In this document: positions 53,869-63,530 of the stretch, piece after piece
How the letters are laid out: each line of letters opens with the position of its first letter
Numbering within the stretch: the stretch's first letter is position 1
Assembly (NCBI RefSeq): GCF_000429005.1
Contig: NZ_AUBA01000016.1
Coordinates: 20,252-84,251 of the forward strand
Source: Novosphingobium acidiphilum DSM 19966
Lineage (GTDB): Bacteria > Pseudomonadota > Alphaproteobacteria > Sphingomonadales > Sphingomonadaceae
Length of the DNA stretch: 64,000 bases
Direction: 5' to 3'
Notes under the pieces: generated by a model
What the model was told of the DNA's origin: nothing
Databases searched by the model: none
Seen by the model: the letters and a program-made list of their open reading frames with translations, nothing else
Made by a program: the position numbers and the translations under genes

Positions 53869-55036
53869 CGGCAATCTTTCGGATAAGGGCGGTGGCAACG
53901 TCGGTCTTGGCCATGCGCGGCAGGCTTTCCACCCCGGCGGCCGACACGATGTGCACGGTGTTGTCTGCGCCGCCCATCACATCGCCCGACACATCGTTGG
54001 CAATGATCCAGTCGGCGCCTTTGCGCGCCAGCTTGGCGCGGGCATGGGCGATCACATCGCAGGTTTCGGCGGCAAAGCCGATCAGCAGGCGCGGGCGCGC
54101 CGCGCCATGGCCAAGCCCGGCCAGAATATCGGGGTTTTCGATCAGCGCGATCGGCGCGATCTGGCCGGATCCGTCCTTTTTGCGTTTGTGTGCGGCCGTA
54201 TCGGCCACGCGCCAGTCGGCCACCGCGGCCACCATGATCGCCACATCGCAAGGCAGCGCAGCCTCGACCGCGTGGGCCATCTGGCGCGCGGTTTCGACAT
54301 CGATGCGGTGCACGCCGGGCGGCGTCGGCAGATGGACCGGCCCCGCGATCAGCGTGACCGTGGCCCCGGCGCGCGCGGCGGCCGCGGCCAGCGCAAAGCC
54401 CTGCCGGCCGCTCGAGCGGTTGGCAATATAGCGCACCGGATCGATCGGTTCATGCGTGGGACCGGCGGTGATTACGACATGGCGGCCCGACAGCGGGCGC
54501 GTGGCGGGCGCCAGCGCGGTGCGGATTGCCGCCATGATCGCATCGGGTTCGGGCAGGCGGCCGGGGCCCACTTCGCCGCAGGCCATTGCGCCTTCATCGG
54601 GGTCCAGCACCGTAACACCGCGCGCGCGCAGCGTGGCCAGATTGGCCTGGGTCGCGGCGTGCTGCCACATGCGCACGTTCATCGCGGGCACCGCCAGGAC
54701 CGGCTTGTCGGTGGCAAGCAGCAGCGTGGTGGCCAGATCATCGGCCATGCCGGCGGCCATGCGCGCCATCAGATCGGCGGTCGCGGGGCATACCACCACC
54801 AGGTCCGCCTCTCTCGACAGGCGGATATGCCCCATCTCGACTTCGTTTTTCAGATCCCACAGCGTGGTGTGCACCTGATTTTCGCTAAGCGCGGCCAGTG
54901 TCAGCGGGGTGACAAAGCGCGATCCCCCCTCGGTCAGAACGCAGGTTACGCTGCCCCCGTCGCGACGGATCAGGCGCACCAGTTCCGACGCCTTGTAGGC
55001 AGCGATGCCGCCACCGATGATCAGCAGGATTCGCAT
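53855..55036 (-). CDS. coaBC: Bifunctional phosphopantothenoylcysteine decarboxylase/synthetase
   Basis: A 393-residue CoA-biosynthesis enzyme. The N-terminal flavin-dependent decarboxylase (CoaC) has IIGGGIAAYKASELVR and PAMNVRMWQH. The C-terminal synthetase (CoaB) has VVITAGPTHEPIDPVRYIAN split at the loop, and FAAET. The ATG at 55036 follows a short leader. First gene before dut. Confidence 0.95.
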   Translation of the reverse strand: MRILLIIGGGIAAYKASELVRLIRRDGGSVTCVLTEGGSRFVTPLTLAALSENQVHTTLWDLKNEVEMGHIRLSREADLVVVCPATADLMARMAAGMADDLATTLLLATDKPVLAVPAMNVRMWQHAATQANLATLRARGVTVLDPDEGAMACGEVGPGRLPEPDAIMAAIRTALAPATRPLSGRHVVITAGPTHEPIDPVRYIANRSSGRQGFALAAAAARAGATVTLIAGPVHLPTPPGVHRIDVETARQMAHAVEAALPCDVAIMVAAVADWRVADTAAHKRKKDGSGQIAPIALIENPDILAGLGHGAARPRLLIGFAAETCDVIAHARAKLARKGADWIIANDVSGDVMGGADNTVHIVSAAGVESLPRMAKTDVATALIRKIADAFA

Positions 55037-55117
55037 GGTCGTGCGCTTCTTGCATTGGCGCGGGTTAGGGCGCAATCCTTTTGCATCCCCGCTGCAAAAC
55101 CCACGAGGTGCCCCGCG

Positions 55118-55522
55118 ATGCGATTTGTCCTGACTGCGCTGATTTTCGTGATCGGTCTGTTCGACCTGATGATGGCATCGTCATTTCTGCTGACACCGCT
55201 GACCGCCGGACAATCGCTGGGCGTGGCGCCCTATGCCGGCGTTGGCGCGGGGCTTTCGACCATCCGCGGCGATTTCACGTCGTTTTTCGGGGTGGCCGGG
55301 TTTGCCATGTTGTGGGGTGCATGGCGGCGCAATGCCGATCTGCTGCTGGTGCCGATGTTGCTGTTTGCCGTCACGCTGACCGGGCGCGCGATCGACCTGG
55401 TGTTGACCGGGCCCTATCCCGGCTGGCCGACGCCGATGCTGGTCGAAGCGGTGGAGGTGATCCTGTTGCTGGCAGGCTGGCGCCTGTTGCCGCATCACCC
55501 CATTGCCGAACTGGTGGACTAG
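55118..55522 (+). CDS. Four-helix membrane protein (DUF4345-like)
   Basis: A 134-residue protein with about four helices (VLTALIFVIGLFDLMMASSF, FFGVAGFAMLWGAW, LLVPMLLFAVTLTGRAIDLVL, VILLLAGWRLLP). The pattern of a conserved Arg after TGRAIDL resembles DUF4345. Function unknown. Its stop overlaps the end of the convergent acyltransferase gene by 4 nt. Confidence 0.65.
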   Translation: MRFVLTALIFVIGLFDLMMASSFLLTPLTAGQSLGVAPYAGVGAGLSTIRGDFTSFFGVAGFAMLWGAWRRNADLLLVPMLLFAVTLTGRAIDLVLTGPYPGWPTPMLVEAVEVILLLAGWRLLPHHPIAELVD

Positions 55523-56661
55523 GCGGCAACCGCGCGCACGTGCCGCAACCGATCGATCCAGCGCATCACCATGCGCTGCGCCGGGCGTTCGATCCAGCGG
55601 TGCGAGGCAAAGCCGGCCAGGACCGACGCGCCGACAAAAATCACCAGGAACACCGGCTGGCGAAACACCATGCGCGTGCCCAGCGTCGCATCGACCAGCA
55701 GCACCAGCGCCAGTTGCAGCGGGAAATGCCACAGATAGATGCCATAGGACGCATCGCCCAACTGCCGGCCAAAGCGCAAGGCATCGTCGCGGTCGGTCAG
55801 ATCGATGGCCAGCGTCGCCGCCAGCACTGCCAGCGTGCCGAGCAGGATCGCGGCATCGTGCCCGTGCACTTTCAGCCCCGACAATTCCCACCCGGCGATC
55901 GCCAGCAGCGGGGCCAGCACAAACAGTCGCCGCGTATTCAGCCAGCCGTGCAGCGCCGCGCCATAAACCGCGACGCCGGCAAAGAAATAGCCGATGCAGT
56001 TGACCACCGTGGCCATTTTGGCGCCCATTGTTTCGGCGCGCGCGCCCGGCGGCAGCACATTGCCGAACACCAGCGCAAACATCGCCACCGCCACCGGCAG
56101 CGCCAGCAGCGCGGGCATCCGGCGCAGCATCGGCAACAGCGCCCAGAACGCGGCATAGGCCAGAATTTCGGTCGACAGCGACCACGTCGGGCCATTGTAC
56201 GACTGGTTGACCTGCCAGCCCCAGGTCTGGGCCATGAACAGGTTGAGCGTGAAATGCCACCAGTCCTGATGGTGATAGATAAACGCGGTGCCGTTGGACG
56301 CGGTATAGACCGCCTGCAACACCGCCACCACGCCCAGCGTAATCAGGTGCAGCGGCCATAGCCGCGCCAGCCGCGCGGGCCAGAACCGGCCGCGCGCCGC
56401 AGGATCGGCCAGATAGACATGCGCAAACACGAACCCCGATACCGCCCAGAAATATTCGACCGCGACATGGCCATAATCATAGGCCCAGGCCAGCTGGTGA
56501 TAGAACGGCGCGATCGAGCGGCGCACGTGAAATTCGAAATCAACCGGCGGCACAAAGAAATGCTGATAATGCCAGAACAGCACCGCGCACGCCGCCAGCA
56601 GGCGCGACAGGTCGAGCGCGTTGAAATGACGCTTGGGCAGACGCGCGTTCACGCCTGTCAT
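55519..56661 (-). CDS. Acyltransferase 3 family membrane protein (OafA-like)
   Basis: A 380-residue protein with about ten helices. The N-terminal block ALDLSRLLAACAVLFWHYQHF contains the conserved R and H of the family, and YFWAVSGFVFAHVYLAD follows. Such enzymes O-acetylate or acylate surface glycans. The start overlaps the ubiB stop by ATGA. Substrate unknown. Confidence 0.85.
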   Translation of the reverse strand: MTGVNARLPKRHFNALDLSRLLAACAVLFWHYQHFFVPPVDFEFHVRRSIAPFYHQLAWAYDYGHVAVEYFWAVSGFVFAHVYLADPAARGRFWPARLARLWPLHLITLGVVAVLQAVYTASNGTAFIYHHQDWWHFTLNLFMAQTWGWQVNQSYNGPTWSLSTEILAYAAFWALLPMLRRMPALLALPVAVAMFALVFGNVLPPGARAETMGAKMATVVNCIGYFFAGVAVYGAALHGWLNTRRLFVLAPLLAIAGWELSGLKVHGHDAAILLGTLAVLAATLAIDLTDRDDALRFGRQLGDASYGIYLWHFPLQLALVLLVDATLGTRMVFRQPVFLVIFVGASVLAGFASHRWIERPAQRMVMRWIDRLRHVRAVAA

Positions 56662-58229
56662 CCCCACCAGTGCCGGGCCAGCGCCAGCACCATGATGCCC
56701 GCGCCTGCGGCCAGCGCCAGTGCGTGGCTGGCCAATGCACCCAGCCGCGAAGGCGCGCGCGGCGCGCGGTCCCACATCAGCGGCACATCGGGCAGGGGGG
56801 GGGCCTCGGGCGCGCCGCCACGGGGCGGAAACCGGTCTTCGATGCGGCGGATCAGATCGGGCACGCGCAGCAACGTGGCGGTATCTTCGCGCAGGCGTTC
56901 GGCAATCGCCGCCTCGGGGCCCAGTTCGTCGCGGATCCACGCGCGCACATAGGGTGCGGCGGTTTCCCACATGTTGATCGTGGGATCGAGCTGCGTGGCG
57001 ATGCCTTCGACCATGACCATCGATTTTTGCAGCAGCAGCAGGTGCGGCTGGGTCTGCATGTCAAAATCGCGGGTGATCGCAAACAACCCGTCGAGCATCT
57101 GCCCGACCGACAGTTCGGACACCGATTTGCCGCGCATCGGTTCGCCCACGGCGCGCAAGGCGGTTGCGAATTCATCAACCGAATGAAAACTGGGCACATA
57201 TTGTGCCTCGAAATGAATTTCGGCGACGCGGCGGTAATTGCCGGTGGTCAGGCCATAAAGGATTTCGGCCAGCCATTGCCGCGCGCGCCGGTCGATCCGC
57301 CCCATGATGCCGAAATCGATCGCGACGATCGTGCCATCGGCGGTGACGAACAGATTTCCCTGGTGCATGTCGGCATGGAAATACCCGCCGCTGATCGCCT
57401 GGGTCAGGAATGCCAGCACCAGCCGCTTGGCCAGTGCCTTGCGATCGTGGCCGGCCGCATCGAGTGCCGCCACATCGCTGATCTTGATCCCGTCGATCCA
57501 GTCGAGCGTCATCACCCGGCCATTGGTGCGGTCCCAGTCGATCGCGGGCACGCGATAGCCGTCAAACGCGTGCATCGCCTCGGCCAGTTCCGAGGCCGAG
57601 GCCGCCTCGCGCCGCAGATCCAGCTCGCGCATGGTCCAGCGGCGCAGATTGGCGATGACCATGCGCGGGCGCAACCGGCGCACTTCGGGCCCGCCCAGCG
57701 CCTCAAGATGCGCGGCCGCCCATTCATACGTCGCAATATCGCGGGCAAAGCGTTCGCGCACACCGGGGCGCAGCACTTTGACCGCCACATCACGACCATC
57801 GCGGGTGGTGGCGCGGTGCACTTGCGCGATCGACGCGGCGCCCACCGGCACCGGGTCAAACGTTGCAAACACGCTTTCCAGCGGACGTTCGAAACTCGAT
57901 TCGATGGCCTGGCGGATCAGCGCGAAATCAACCGGCGGCAATTGGTCCTGCAGCGCCAGCAGATTGTGCGCCGCGGCATCGCCGACCAGATCGGGCCGGG
58001 TGGCAAGCGTCTGGCCCAGTTTGATCGCAGCCGGGCCGATCGCGCCGAATGCCCCGGCATAATCGGGCACCGCCGGCTGAAACGTGCCGAACCGGGCGAT
58101 CCGGCACAGCCGCCGCACCGCCGCCGGCGTGTTGGCATCGCGCTCGATCCCGCGCAGCGCGCCGTGGCGGGCGAGCACGCGGCCCCATCCCAGCAGGCGG
58201 GCAATGTGACGAAGGTCTGTCAGCGCCAT
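56658..58229 (-). CDS. ubiB: Ubiquinone biosynthesis protein UbiB
   Basis: A 523-residue atypical kinase/ATPase. The KxGQ motif AAIKLGQTLATRPDLVG, the Ala-rich loop QVHRATTRDGRDVAVKV, and HADMHQGNLFV with AIDFGIMGR for the catalytic and DFG-like blocks are present; two C-terminal hydrophobic helices anchor it. It supports ubiquinone synthesis at the inner membrane. Upstream is ubiE (11-nt gap), so the operon is ubiE-ubiB-acyltransferase. Confidence 0.95.
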   Translation of the reverse strand: MALTDLRHIARLLGWGRVLARHGALRGIERDANTPAAVRRLCRIARFGTFQPAVPDYAGAFGAIGPAAIKLGQTLATRPDLVGDAAAHNLLALQDQLPPVDFALIRQAIESSFERPLESVFATFDPVPVGAASIAQVHRATTRDGRDVAVKVLRPGVRERFARDIATYEWAAAHLEALGGPEVRRLRPRMVIANLRRWTMRELDLRREAASASELAEAMHAFDGYRVPAIDWDRTNGRVMTLDWIDGIKISDVAALDAAGHDRKALAKRLVLAFLTQAISGGYFHADMHQGNLFVTADGTIVAIDFGIMGRIDRRARQWLAEILYGLTTGNYRRVAEIHFEAQYVPSFHSVDEFATALRAVGEPMRGKSVSELSVGQMLDGLFAITRDFDMQTQPHLLLLQKSMVMVEGIATQLDPTINMWETAAPYVRAWIRDELGPEAAIAERLREDTATLLRVPDLIRRIEDRFPPRGGAPEAPPLPDVPLMWDRAPRAPSRLGALASHALALAAGAGIMVLALARHWWG

Positions 58230-58240
58230 GGACCGGCCCT

Positions 58241-58990
58241 TCAGACTTTCCAGCCGGAATGGATCGCGACCAGCCCGCCCAGGATCGGTTCGACCTTTAC
58301 GCGGGCAAACCCGGCCTCGCGCAGCATCGCGGCAAAGGCGGGCATCGGCGGAAAACGGCGAATCGATTCGATCAGATAGCGGTAGGAATCTGCGTCATCG
58401 GCGATCATCTTGCCGATCTGCGGCACCACATGGTGCGAATACAGGTCATAGGCCTGGGCAAAGCCGGGCCAGGTCGTGGTCGAAAATTCCAGGCAAAAGA
58501 ACCGCCCGCCAAATTTCAGCACGCGGTGCGCCTCGGCCAGCGCGCGATCGATATGCGTGACGTTGCGGATGCCGAACGCGATCGTATAGGCATCGAACAC
58601 GCGATCGCCGAAATCGAGCGTTTCGGCATTCTGGCACGACCAGGTCAGCCCCTGAATGTCGCGCTTTTCGGCGCGTTCGATGCCGACATCGAGCATATCC
58701 TGATTGATATCGGATACGGTAACGCGGGCCCCCGCACGCGCCAGGCGAAACGCGATATCGCCGGTGCCGCCTGCCATGTCGAGGATGGCTTCGCCCTCGC
58801 GCGGTTTGACCCGCGCAACAAAACGATCCTTCCACAGCCGGTGCATCCCGCCCGACATGGCATCGTTCATCACGTCGTATTTTTTGGCGACATTGGAAAA
58901 CACCGCGCCCACGCGCGCCACCTTTTCCTCGGCCGGAATGTCCTCGTACCCGAATGAGGCGGTTTCGTGGGTGCCATCGCTGCTGGTCAT
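58241..58990 (-). CDS. ubiE: Ubiquinone/menaquinone C-methyltransferase
   Basis: A 249-residue SAM-dependent enzyme. Motifs: YDVMNDAMSGGMHRLWKD, the SAM loop DMAGGTGDIAFR, AFGIRNVTHIDRAL and LEFSTTTWPG. It methylates demethylubiquinol-type precursors. ATG 58990 (MTSSDGTHET) is preferred over a longer frame that crosses the mutM promoter. Confidence 0.95.
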   Translation of the reverse strand: MTSSDGTHETASFGYEDIPAEEKVARVGAVFSNVAKKYDVMNDAMSGGMHRLWKDRFVARVKPREGEAILDMAGGTGDIAFRLARAGARVTVSDINQDMLDVGIERAEKRDIQGLTWSCQNAETLDFGDRVFDAYTIAFGIRNVTHIDRALAEAHRVLKFGGRFFCLEFSTTTWPGFAQAYDLYSHHVVPQIGKMIADDADSYRYLIESIRRFPPMPAFAAMLREAGFARVKVEPILGGLVAIHSGWKV

Positions 58991-59075
58991 GCCCGATCCT
59001 CTAGTGAAGTTTGTGCGCGCGGCAAAGCCTGATAGGTCGGTTTGCCCCGTTGTCTGTACAAGAGAATTGCCCAGC

Positions 59076-59888
59076 ATGCCCGAATTGCCCGAAGTTGAAA
59101 CCACCGTGCGCGGCCTGGCCACGGTGCTGGATGGCGACCGGCTGGTGCGCGTGGCGGTCAATCGCCCCGATCTGCGCCGTCCGTTTCCGGTGGATCTGGT
59201 GCAGGCAATGACCGGCGCGCGCGTGGTCGGGCTGGCACGGCGCGCAAAATATGGCCTGATCCACACCGATCGCGGCCAGACCATGGTGTTTCACCTGGGC
59301 ATGTCGGGCCGGTGGCGCATCGATCCGGCGCAGATCGATCGGCATGATCACCTGGAGATCGAAACCGCGCGCGGCCACATGCTGGTGCTGAACGATGCGC
59401 GGCGATTCGGCTCGGTCGATCTGGTCGACACAGGCGCGCTGGACACGTTTGCACCGTTTGCCGCGCTCGGGCCCGAACCGCTGGGGCCCGGCCTGACGGT
59501 GGCGCATCTGGCGCACGCCTTTGCGGGGCGATTCGCGGCGGTCAAGCTGCTGCTGCTGGATCAGCGGATCGTGGCCGGCCTGGGCAATATCTACGTGTGC
59601 GAGGCGCTGCACCGCGCGCGCATCCATCCTGCGCGCGAAGGCGGAAAAGTGTCGCGCGCGGCGCTGACGCGGCTGGTGCCCGAAATCCGCGCCGTGCTGG
59701 ACGAAGCGATTGCCGCGGGCGGATCGACCTTGCGCGATTATGCGCGCCCCGACGGCGAACTGGGCTATTTCGCCAAAGACTGGCGGGTCTATGGCCGCGA
59801 AGGCGATGCGTGCGCGTGCGGCCAGGTGGTGCAGCGTATCCCGCAGGGCGGGCGATCGACGTTTTTCTGCGCCAGGTGCCAGACATAG
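59076..59888 (+). CDS. mutM: Formamidopyrimidine-DNA glycosylase
   Basis: A 270-residue base-excision enzyme. The catalytic N-terminus is PELPEVETTVRG (Pro2, Glu3). The H2TH segment is LLLLDQRIVAGLGNIYVCEAL split at the loop, and the C-terminal zinc finger has CACGQVV and CARCQ. Removes 8-oxoguanine. Divergent from ubiE. Confidence 0.97.
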   Translation: MPELPEVETTVRGLATVLDGDRLVRVAVNRPDLRRPFPVDLVQAMTGARVVGLARRAKYGLIHTDRGQTMVFHLGMSGRWRIDPAQIDRHDHLEIETARGHMLVLNDARRFGSVDLVDTGALDTFAPFAALGPEPLGPGLTVAHLAHAFAGRFAAVKLLLLDQRIVAGLGNIYVCEALHRARIHPAREGGKVSRAALTRLVPEIRAVLDEAIAAGGSTLRDYARPDGELGYFAKDWRVYGREGDACACGQVVQRIPQGGRSTFFCARCQT

Positions 59889-59941
59889 CCGCACCAGGGC
59901 CGCTTGTCCGGGCGGCAGGCGGCGCCCGGCCGGCGCATACG

Positions 59942-59969
59942 AAAAGGGGGGCAGGTTTCCCTGCCCCCC
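59942..59969 (-). terminator. Intrinsic terminator of Flp pilin 1
   Basis: On the minus strand GGGGGGCAGG pairs with CCTGCCCCCC (10 bp, 4-nt loop) and is followed by TTTT. It lies 28 nt after the pilin stop. A near copy follows pilin 2. Confidence 0.88.
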
Positions 59970-59996
59970 TTAAACGTCGTAGTCTCGATGTACGAC

Positions 59997-60179
59997 TTAG
60001 AGCTTGCCGCTCTGCGCGTTGGTCATCTGACCCGAGACGAAGTTGAACGTGTTCGAGAGCGAGTTGCCCAGCGAACCCATCGCGGTGATCGCGGCGACGG
60101 CGATCAGAGCGGCAATCAGGCCGTATTCGATTGCGGTGGCGCCGGCTTCGTCATTGAGAATGCGGTTGATCAGCTTCAT
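59997..60179 (-). CDS. Flp/Fap-type pilin, copy 1
   Basis: A 60-residue type IVb pilin. The cleavage/assembly region GATAIEYGLIAALIAV has the conserved Glu-Tyr and the hydrophobic N-helix; the tail GNSLSNTFNFVSGQM is polar. Assembled by a Tad system, whose genes are not in this window. AAGGGG lies before the ATG. Confidence 0.92.
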   Translation of the reverse strand: MKLINRILNDEAGATAIEYGLIAALIAVAAITAMGSLGNSLSNTFNFVSGQMTNAQSGKL

Positions 60180-60565
60180 GTCAATTCCCCTTAGATGCCG
60201 CTCGTTGTCCCCGGAGTGGCAAGACCGGGTTTAACCGCAGGGCGTAAACCACTGGTTAAAGACGGCGGGCCGGCATGGCTTTTTTACAAGACGTTTTCAT
60301 TTGGTGCGCGGTGCGCAGGGGTAAATGCTGCAGCGCTGGTGGTTTTTCGTGCCAAAGCAGGACGTTTTGGTGAATTCTTCTGCCGGGCACGTATTTGGTG
60401 AAATACCTGTTCAACCGATTCGCACACTATTTTGAACCGATGACAATAATGGTCACCCGCAATTCAATGCCGATTGTGTGCGCATGACAAAGGGGGCAGG
60501 TTTCCCTGCCCCCTTGTCGGGTGTGCCCTGGTACTGCGGCCCCGCGGGGGCCACGGCGGTGCTGA
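60180..60565. other. Intergenic region between the two pilin genes
   Basis: This 386-nt stretch must contain the promoter of pilin 1 (minus strand), the terminator of pilin 2 at 60489-60515, and an AT-richer part around 60400-60480. No gene is supported. Confidence 0.6.
60489..60515 (-). terminator. Hairpin terminator of Flp pilin 2
   Basis: GGGGGCAGG and CCTGCCCCC pair (9 bp, extended by AA/TT) with a 4-nt loop, 51 nt after the pilin stop. The minus-strand tail is TTTGTC, weaker than copy 1. Confidence 0.75.
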
Positions 60566-60748
60566 CTACAGCTTGCCGCTTTGCGCGTTGGTCATCTGAC
60601 CCGACACAAAGTTGAACGTGTTCGACAGCGAATTGCCCAGCGACCCCATCGCGGTGATCGCCGCAACGCTGATCAGCGCAGCCATCAGGCCATATTCAAT
60701 CGCCGTCGCGCCGGCTTCATCCTTCATAATCCGATTGAACAGCGTCAT
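60566..60748 (-). CDS. Flp/Fap-type pilin, copy 2
   Basis: A 60-residue pilin nearly identical to copy 1: the last 29 residues are the same and the differences are conservative (e.g. LMAALISV for LIAALIAV). It is a recent tandem duplication with its own hairpin. GAGGAA lies 7 nt before the ATG. The tad secretion genes are elsewhere. Confidence 0.92.
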   Translation of the reverse strand: MTLFNRIMKDEAGATAIEYGLMAALISVAAITAMGSLGNSLSNTFNFVSGQMTNAQSGKL

Positions 60749-60949
60749 GATATGGTTCCTCTGCGTCGTAAGACGGCCATGCAGTGATCCTGGGCACAGT
60801 GATAAGGGAAACCCGTAAAACTGCGGTTAACGGCACTGCAACACCGCCATCGGTGTTTCTGCGGGGTGGTGAGGCGGCCACGCGGCTTTCCAGTGCGGGC
60901 CGGCGGCACGGGTTGCTATGTCGTCCATGGCAGGACCCGTCCGCAAGAC

Positions 60950-63310
60950 TTATGCCTGGGGCCCATTCTCGGCGTCGTAGAGCTGACGCTGAAAGCCCCG
61001 AAACGTCTTGCGGATTTCGCTTACGCTACCGAGTTCGCGCACCGCATCGCGTGGAGAGCCATACTTCAGTTCGAGCAGATCGGGCAGCTTGTCCATGCCC
61101 AGTTCGTCTTCGCCTTGCGCCACATATTGCGCCAGCACGAAGTCAAGGAACGCCTGGCTCTTGGCATCGCGGCCTGAAAGGATGCCCGCCCGATGCGTGT
61201 TCGCGCGTTCTTCGCGCCTCAGCGGGTGACGGGTGTGGGCGATGTAGTTCAGCACGTCGAACAGGTCGGATTCATCCGCGTCGATCATTGTGCGCACCTG
61301 CAACAGCTGTTCGCCGTCGAAGCCCCGATCGGCAAGGCCCGCGATCAGCGCGGCACGGGTTTCCGGTTCGCTCCAGATCTGGCGCAGTTCGTATTCGTCC
61401 CGGAACAGTTCGGGCAGTTTGCCGAACAGGCTTTCCACGAATTGCGCGGCGGAAATCGGCTTGCCCGATGCATCCCAGAAGGTGGACGCGCTCATGTGCT
61501 GAAACACGCGCTCCCTGCCGTCAGCCAGCTTGATGACCAGCTTTTGCGGAGGCGGGTCTGCCTCACCCTCTTCACCACCGTGCGGGTCACTTGCGTTGTC
61601 GCCCTCGCCCTCGCCGTCGTCCTTGCCGCCACGTGGCTTGCCAGGCGGATCGGGTGGTTGCGGCTCGCCATCCCAGTCGGGGTCGTTGAACAGCTCATAG
61701 GCCTTCACGAAATCGTAGATCGTGAAATAGTCCTTGCCGTCGAACAGGCGGGTGCCGCGCCCGATGATCTGCTTGAACTCGATCATGTTGGTCACGGGGC
61801 GCATCAGCACGATGTTGCGGATATTGCGCGCATCCACCCCGGTGGACAGCTTTTGCGAGGTTGTCAGGATCGTCGGGATCGACTTTTCGTTGTCCTGAAA
61901 CACGCGCAGCCATTCCTCGCCCTTGGCCCCGTCGTTTGCGGTCACGCGCACGCAATAGTTCGGGTCGGCGCTGGTCTTGGTCTGGTTGATCAGATCGCGG
62001 ACCATCGCGGCGTGGGTTTGCGTCGCGCAGAACACCAGCGTCTTTTCGCGCTGGTTGATCCGCTCCAGGACAATCTTCACGCGATACCGTTCGCGCGCCT
62101 CGATCTCGATTGTCCGGTTGAAGTCGGCCTCGGTGTAGCGCCTGCCTTCCTCCACCTCGCCAGACTGCACCTCGTCGCCGGGTGTGTAGACATAATCGTC
62201 GATCGTGGTGCCCAGCTCCACCACCTTGAACGGGGTCAGATAGCCGTCGTTGATCCCCTCTTTCAGCGAATAGGTGTAAACCGGATCGCCGAAGTAGGCA
62301 TAGGTATCGACATTGTCGCGGCGCTTGGGCGTGGCGGTCAGGCCGATCTGCACGGCGGGTGCGAAGTATTCCAGAATGCCGCGCCATTCGCTGCCATCCC
62401 TGGCCCCGGCGCGGTGGCATTCGTCGATCATCACGCAATCGAAGAAATCGGGCGGATAATCCGCATAGTTGAAGGCCGGTTCTTCTTCGGTGCCGCCATC
62501 GGTCAGCACCGATTGAAAGATCGTGAAAAACACGCTGCCGTTCTTGGGCACGCGGCCCTTCTTGCGGATTTCGGCGGGCGTGATTCGCACCAGTGCATCG
62601 GCATCGAAGGCGGAGAAACTGTTGTAGGCCTGATCGGCCAGAATGTTGCGGTCTGCCAAAAACAGGATGCGCGGGCGGCGGGCAGGGTCAGCCCCGCTGC
62701 GCCAATCGTGCAGGTTCCAGCGCGATTGGAACAGCTTCCACGCGATCTGAAACGCCACGGCGGTCTTGCCCGTGCCCGTGGCGAGCGTCAGCAGGATGCG
62801 GCCCTTGCCCGCCGCAATCGCCGCCAGCGTCTTTTCGATGGCGTTGTACTGGTAATAGCGCGGATCGAACTTGCCGCCGGTTTCATAAGGGACGGCGGCG
62901 AACCGATCGCGCCAGGCATTGGCGTGGGCAAAGGTTTCAGCCCACAGCTCGTGCGGCGTGGGCCAGCGGTCGATCAGGCCCTCGTGGCCGGTGTGCATAT
63001 CGATGCGATAGATCGCGCGGCCATTGGTGGCATAGGCAAAGCGGGTCTGCAGCCGCTCGGCATAGTCCTTGGCCTGCCCCACGCCTTCGCCCACGTCCAG
63101 CCCGACGCGCTTGGCCTCTACCGTGGCGAGCTTGGTGTTGCGATAGACCAGCACATAGTCGGCCGCCCGCGCCTTGGCCCGCTTGCCCAGACCCATCAGC
63201 CGCCCCGGCGCAATCACCTCGCGCCGCGTGCGGCTGTCACCCACCGTGCCCCAGCCGGCAAGTTCGAGCGCCGGGTCGATCAGTTCGGCACGGGTTTCGG
63301 CTTCGTTCAA
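60950..63310 (-). CDS. hsdR: Type I restriction enzyme R subunit (HsdR, EcoEI type)
   Basis: A 786-residue protein. An N-terminal PD-(D/E)xK nuclease (D51, E65-A-K67) is followed by a helicase with Walker A ATGTGKT, Walker B/DEAD box IDECHRAG, motif III GLTATPKR and motif VI IIGRGTRLFDGKD. The EcoEI_R_C-type tail follows, with an acidic Gly/Asp linker at about residues 555-590. It cuts and translocates unmodified DNA with HsdM and HsdS. Neither is in the window. The frame starts at TTG 63310, 4 nt after the stop of a small DUF2283 gene. Confidence 0.92.
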   Translation of the reverse strand: MNEAETRAELIDPALELAGWGTVGDSRTRREVIAPGRLMGLGKRAKARAADYVLVYRNTKLATVEAKRVGLDVGEGVGQAKDYAERLQTRFAYATNGRAIYRIDMHTGHEGLIDRWPTPHELWAETFAHANAWRDRFAAVPYETGGKFDPRYYQYNAIEKTLAAIAAGKGRILLTLATGTGKTAVAFQIAWKLFQSRWNLHDWRSGADPARRPRILFLADRNILADQAYNSFSAFDADALVRITPAEIRKKGRVPKNGSVFFTIFQSVLTDGGTEEEPAFNYADYPPDFFDCVMIDECHRAGARDGSEWRGILEYFAPAVQIGLTATPKRRDNVDTYAYFGDPVYTYSLKEGINDGYLTPFKVVELGTTIDDYVYTPGDEVQSGEVEEGRRYTEADFNRTIEIEARERYRVKIVLERINQREKTLVFCATQTHAAMVRDLINQTKTSADPNYCVRVTANDGAKGEEWLRVFQDNEKSIPTILTTSQKLSTGVDARNIRNIVLMRPVTNMIEFKQIIGRGTRLFDGKDYFTIYDFVKAYELFNDPDWDGEPQPPDPPGKPRGGKDDGEGEGDNASDPHGGEEGEADPPPQKLVIKLADGRERVFQHMSASTFWDASGKPISAAQFVESLFGKLPELFRDEYELRQIWSEPETRAALIAGLADRGFDGEQLLQVRTMIDADESDLFDVLNYIAHTRHPLRREERANTHRAGILSGRDAKSQAFLDFVLAQYVAQGEDELGMDKLPDLLELKYGSPRDAVRELGSVSEIRKTFRGFQRQLYDAENGPQA

Positions 63311-63314
63311 AAGG

Positions 63315-63530
63315 CTATGCCGCCTTCAGATTGGCCAGCGGCAGCGCCCGGGTTTCCAACGTGGCAAGATCAAGCTTGGTCGATGCGTGATCGATATCCA
63401 GCCCGACGACCGCACCATCGGCATCGAAATCGACATTCAGCCCATCGGCAATTTCGCGCGTTTCCGTGCCCGGTCCGGCCTTCAATTCGATATAGAGGCT
63501 GTCGGTTTCGGCGTAGTAGAAAATCTTCAT
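63315..63530 (-). CDS. DUF2283 small protein
   Basis: A 71-residue protein: MKIFYYAETDSLYIELK, then ETREIADGLNVDFDADGAVVGLDIDHAS split at the turn. This is the DUF2283 pattern, often found in toxin-antitoxin-like pairs. It starts in a 4-nt overlap with the small gene upstream and ends 4 nt before hsdR. Role in restriction is not known. Confidence 0.85.
   Translation of the reverse strand: MKIFYYAETDSLYIELKAGPGTETREIADGLNVDFDADGAVVGLDIDHASTKLDLATLETRALPLANLKAA

Noticed and set aside
60784..61533. Plus-strand frames after the second pilin
   Set aside because: They run into hsdR on the other strand and give Arg/Pro-rich products without motifs.
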